64,000 nt of DNA from Plastoroseomonas hellenica. Its GTDB lineage: Bacteria; Pseudomonadota; Alphaproteobacteria; Acetobacterales; Acetobacteraceae. The notes beneath the pieces were generated by a model that had not been told where the DNA came from, ran no database searches, and was given only the letters and a program-made list of their open reading frames with translations. The translations under genes and the position numbers were made by a program. Of this stretch, positions 62,868 to 64,000 are shown in pieces (positions within the stretch are counted from its first letter, which is position 1; each line of letters starts with the position of its first letter). Where the stretch lies: positions 1 through 64,000 of the forward strand of contig NZ_JAAGBB010000003.1 in the NCBI RefSeq assembly GCF_018129085.1. The letters are read 5' to 3'.

Positions 62868-62993
62868 CGTCCCCGGCGTCTCATTGCTGGGCGGGTCGAC
62901 CTCAACTCCCTCCTGAAGGCGACCGTTGCGCGCCAACGCGCGCCCAGGGATCCGCCAATCGCGGCGTCGGCAGACAAGAAGGATCGGAAAGAC

Positions 62994-63626
62994 ATGCCAA
63001 ATCCGGGCGACCTCGAGATGTCACGGCGTGGCCTGTTGATCGCTGGCGCCGCCTCCACGGCGTCAGGGGTGCCGCCCTCGGCCAAGGCCCAGTCCGCCGT
63101 TGCAGGAGCCCCCGCCATGCCGAAGCTGACCCTCACCGTGAACGGCGCGTCCCACGAACTCGCGCTCGATACGCGAACCACCTTGCTCGATGCGCTGCGC
63201 GAGCACCTGCATCTCACCGGCACCAAGAAGGGCTGCGATCACGGCCAGTGCGGCGCCTGCACGGTGATCGTCGACGGGCGCCGGATCAATGCCTGCCTGA
63301 CCTTGGCGGTCATGCATGAAGGCGCCAGCGTCACCACGATCGAGGGTCTCGGCAGGCCCGAGGCCCCACATCCGATGCAGGCCGCCTTCGTGAAGCATGA
63401 CGGCTACCAGTGCGGCTACTGCACGCCCGGGCAGGTCTGCTCGGCCGTGGCCGTGCTCGACGAGATCAAGGCCGGCATCCCGAGCCATGCGAGCGCCGAC
63501 CTTGCCGCATCGCCACAGGTAACGGCGGCGGAGCTGCGCGAGCGGATGAGCGGCAACATCTGCCGCTGCGGCGCCTATTCCAACATCGTCGATGCGATCA
63601 CCGAGGTCGCCGGGAGGCAGGCATGA
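62994..63626 (+). CDS. paoA: Periplasmic aldehyde oxidoreductase 2Fe-2S subunit (PaoA/YagT-like)
   Basis: The 210-residue protein has a Tat signal ([17 protein letters not shown]) and two 2Fe-2S sites: [20 protein letters not shown] with a fourth Cys in INACLTLAV, and [14 protein letters not shown] with [12 protein letters not shown]. This is the small subunit of xanthine-oxidase-family aldehyde oxidoreductases, which pass electrons from the molybdenum centre. E. coli PaoABC detoxifies aromatic aldehydes in the periplasm. The ATG at 62994 gives [13 protein letters not shown]; the internal Met8 would also suit. It overlaps the FAD-subunit gene by ATGA. Confidence 0.93.
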   Translation: MPNPGDLEMSRRGLLIAGAASTASGVPPSAKAQSAVAGAPAMPKLTLTVNGASHELALDTRTTLLDALREHLHLTGTKKGCDHGQCGACTVIVDGRRINACLTLAVMHEGASVTTIEGLGRPEAPHPMQAAFVKHDGYQCGYCTPGQVCSAVAVLDEIKAGIPSHASADLAASPQVTAAELRERMSGNICRCGAYSNIVDAITEVAGRQA

Positions 63627-64000
63627 GGCCCTTCACCTATGAGCGCGCCCGCTCCCCCGCCGAGGCCGTGGCGGCGGCCACGCGCACCCCGGGCGCCAGG
63701 TTCATCGCCGGTGGCACCAACCTGCTCGACCTGATGAAGCTCGAGATCGAGGCGCCGGCGCATCTGATCGACGTGAACGGCCTCGCGCTCGACAGCATCG
63801 AGACGACGCCGGAAGGCGGGCTGCGCATCGGCGCCCTGGTGCGCAACACCGATCTCGCCGCCGATGCGCGCGTGCGGCGCGATTACGTCTTGCTGTCGCG
63901 TGCATTGCTCGCCGGCGCCTCGGGGCAGTTGCGCAACCGGGCGACGACCGCGGGCAATCTGCTGCAGCGCACCCGCTGCCCCTATTTCTACGACACCAAC
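63623..64000 (+). CDS. paoB: Aldehyde oxidoreductase FAD-binding subunit (PaoB/YagS-like), cut by window edge
   Basis: The first 126 codons are visible. They hold the FAD-binding [17 protein letters not shown] (about 29), the strand [18 protein letters not shown] and [20 protein letters not shown] (about 100), ending PYFYDTN. The Cys in [10 protein letters not shown] is one of those that bind the extra 4Fe-4S cluster of PaoB-like subunits. The molybdenum subunit gene (paoC) should lie beyond the window. Its ATG overlaps the paoA stop. Confidence 0.93.
   Translation, partial: MRPFTYERARSPAEAVAAATRTPGARFIAGGTNLLDLMKLEIEAPAHLIDVNGLALDSIETTPEGGLRIGALVRNTDLAADARVRRDYVLLSRALLAGASGQLRNRATTAGNLLQRTRCPYFYDTN

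Overview
The window is very GC-rich DNA of an alphaproteobacterium. The gene content (class I PHA synthase, PmtA-like methyltransferase, Bug-type solute receptors, PaoAB molybdoenzyme subunits, rplM-rpsI, class II fructose bisphosphatase) and the intergenic hairpin elements suggest Acetobacteraceae, Roseomonas-like. That placement is inference; no marker gene settles it. Almost the whole window is coding, with many 1-8 nt overlaps (ATGA, GTGA, TGATG) that mark operons.

1-13840: a YhiN-type flavoprotein (cut by the window edge), a NIPSNAP protein, a small lipoprotein and a UxaA/GarD-type sugar-acid dehydratase come first. A minus-strand iron-uptake operon follows: TonB-dependent siderophore receptor, DUF3649, PepSY membrane protein, DUF3325 and DUF4198 protein. 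It is headed by a near-consensus Fur box at 8850-8868. Next are a three-gene ABC importer of the putative 2-aminoethylphosphonate type and a PmtA-like methyltransferase.

13841-33331: mostly housekeeping. It holds recJ, glpX, homoserine dehydrogenase with an AlaC/DapL-like aminotransferase, phaC, ynfA, two related tandem lipoproteins, a gamma-carbonic anhydrase homologue, argC, and rplM-rpsI with a clear terminator. A sugar-acid cassette (Bug receptor, IlvD/Edd dehydratase, NAD(P)-binding protein, M20 amidohydrolase), a TM2 protein, a glutathione S-transferase and tRNA-Ser(GCT) complete it.

33397-39500: an accessory patch just downstream of the tRNA. It has an M91 (NleD/HopH1-like) metalloprotease, then a lower-GC gene for a protein with HSSFL and SGHY motifs like those of plant IQM proteins and bacterial effectors, with a 41-codon gene coupled in front of it. 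Then come a dienelactone-hydrolase-like protein, a DUF1127 protein and a winged-helix/TPR regulator. A leader of about 255 bp is duplicated upstream of the hydrolase and of the regulator.

39540-53877: an AraC regulator is followed by a tightly coupled four-gene signalling operon: periplasmic binding protein, Cache-HAMP histidine kinase, response regulator, receiver-adenylate cyclase. Beyond it lie small hypothetical genes (one with an apparent frameshift), a Crp/Fnr regulator, a stand-alone MHYT sensor, a beta-barrel protein, a glycine-repeat secreted protein, a second GST preceded by the wreck of a DUF2267 gene, and an EF-hand protein.

53924-64000: an EndoQ-like PHP endonuclease fused to a UvrD-type helicase, a HWE histidine kinase, a Fe3+-type binding protein, and a LysR regulator divergent from a secreted tandem carboxymuconolactone decarboxylase and a cupin. 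A PaoA/PaoB (periplasmic aldehyde oxidoreductase) operon runs off the edge. The decarboxylase and paoA promoter regions share a 39-bp element.
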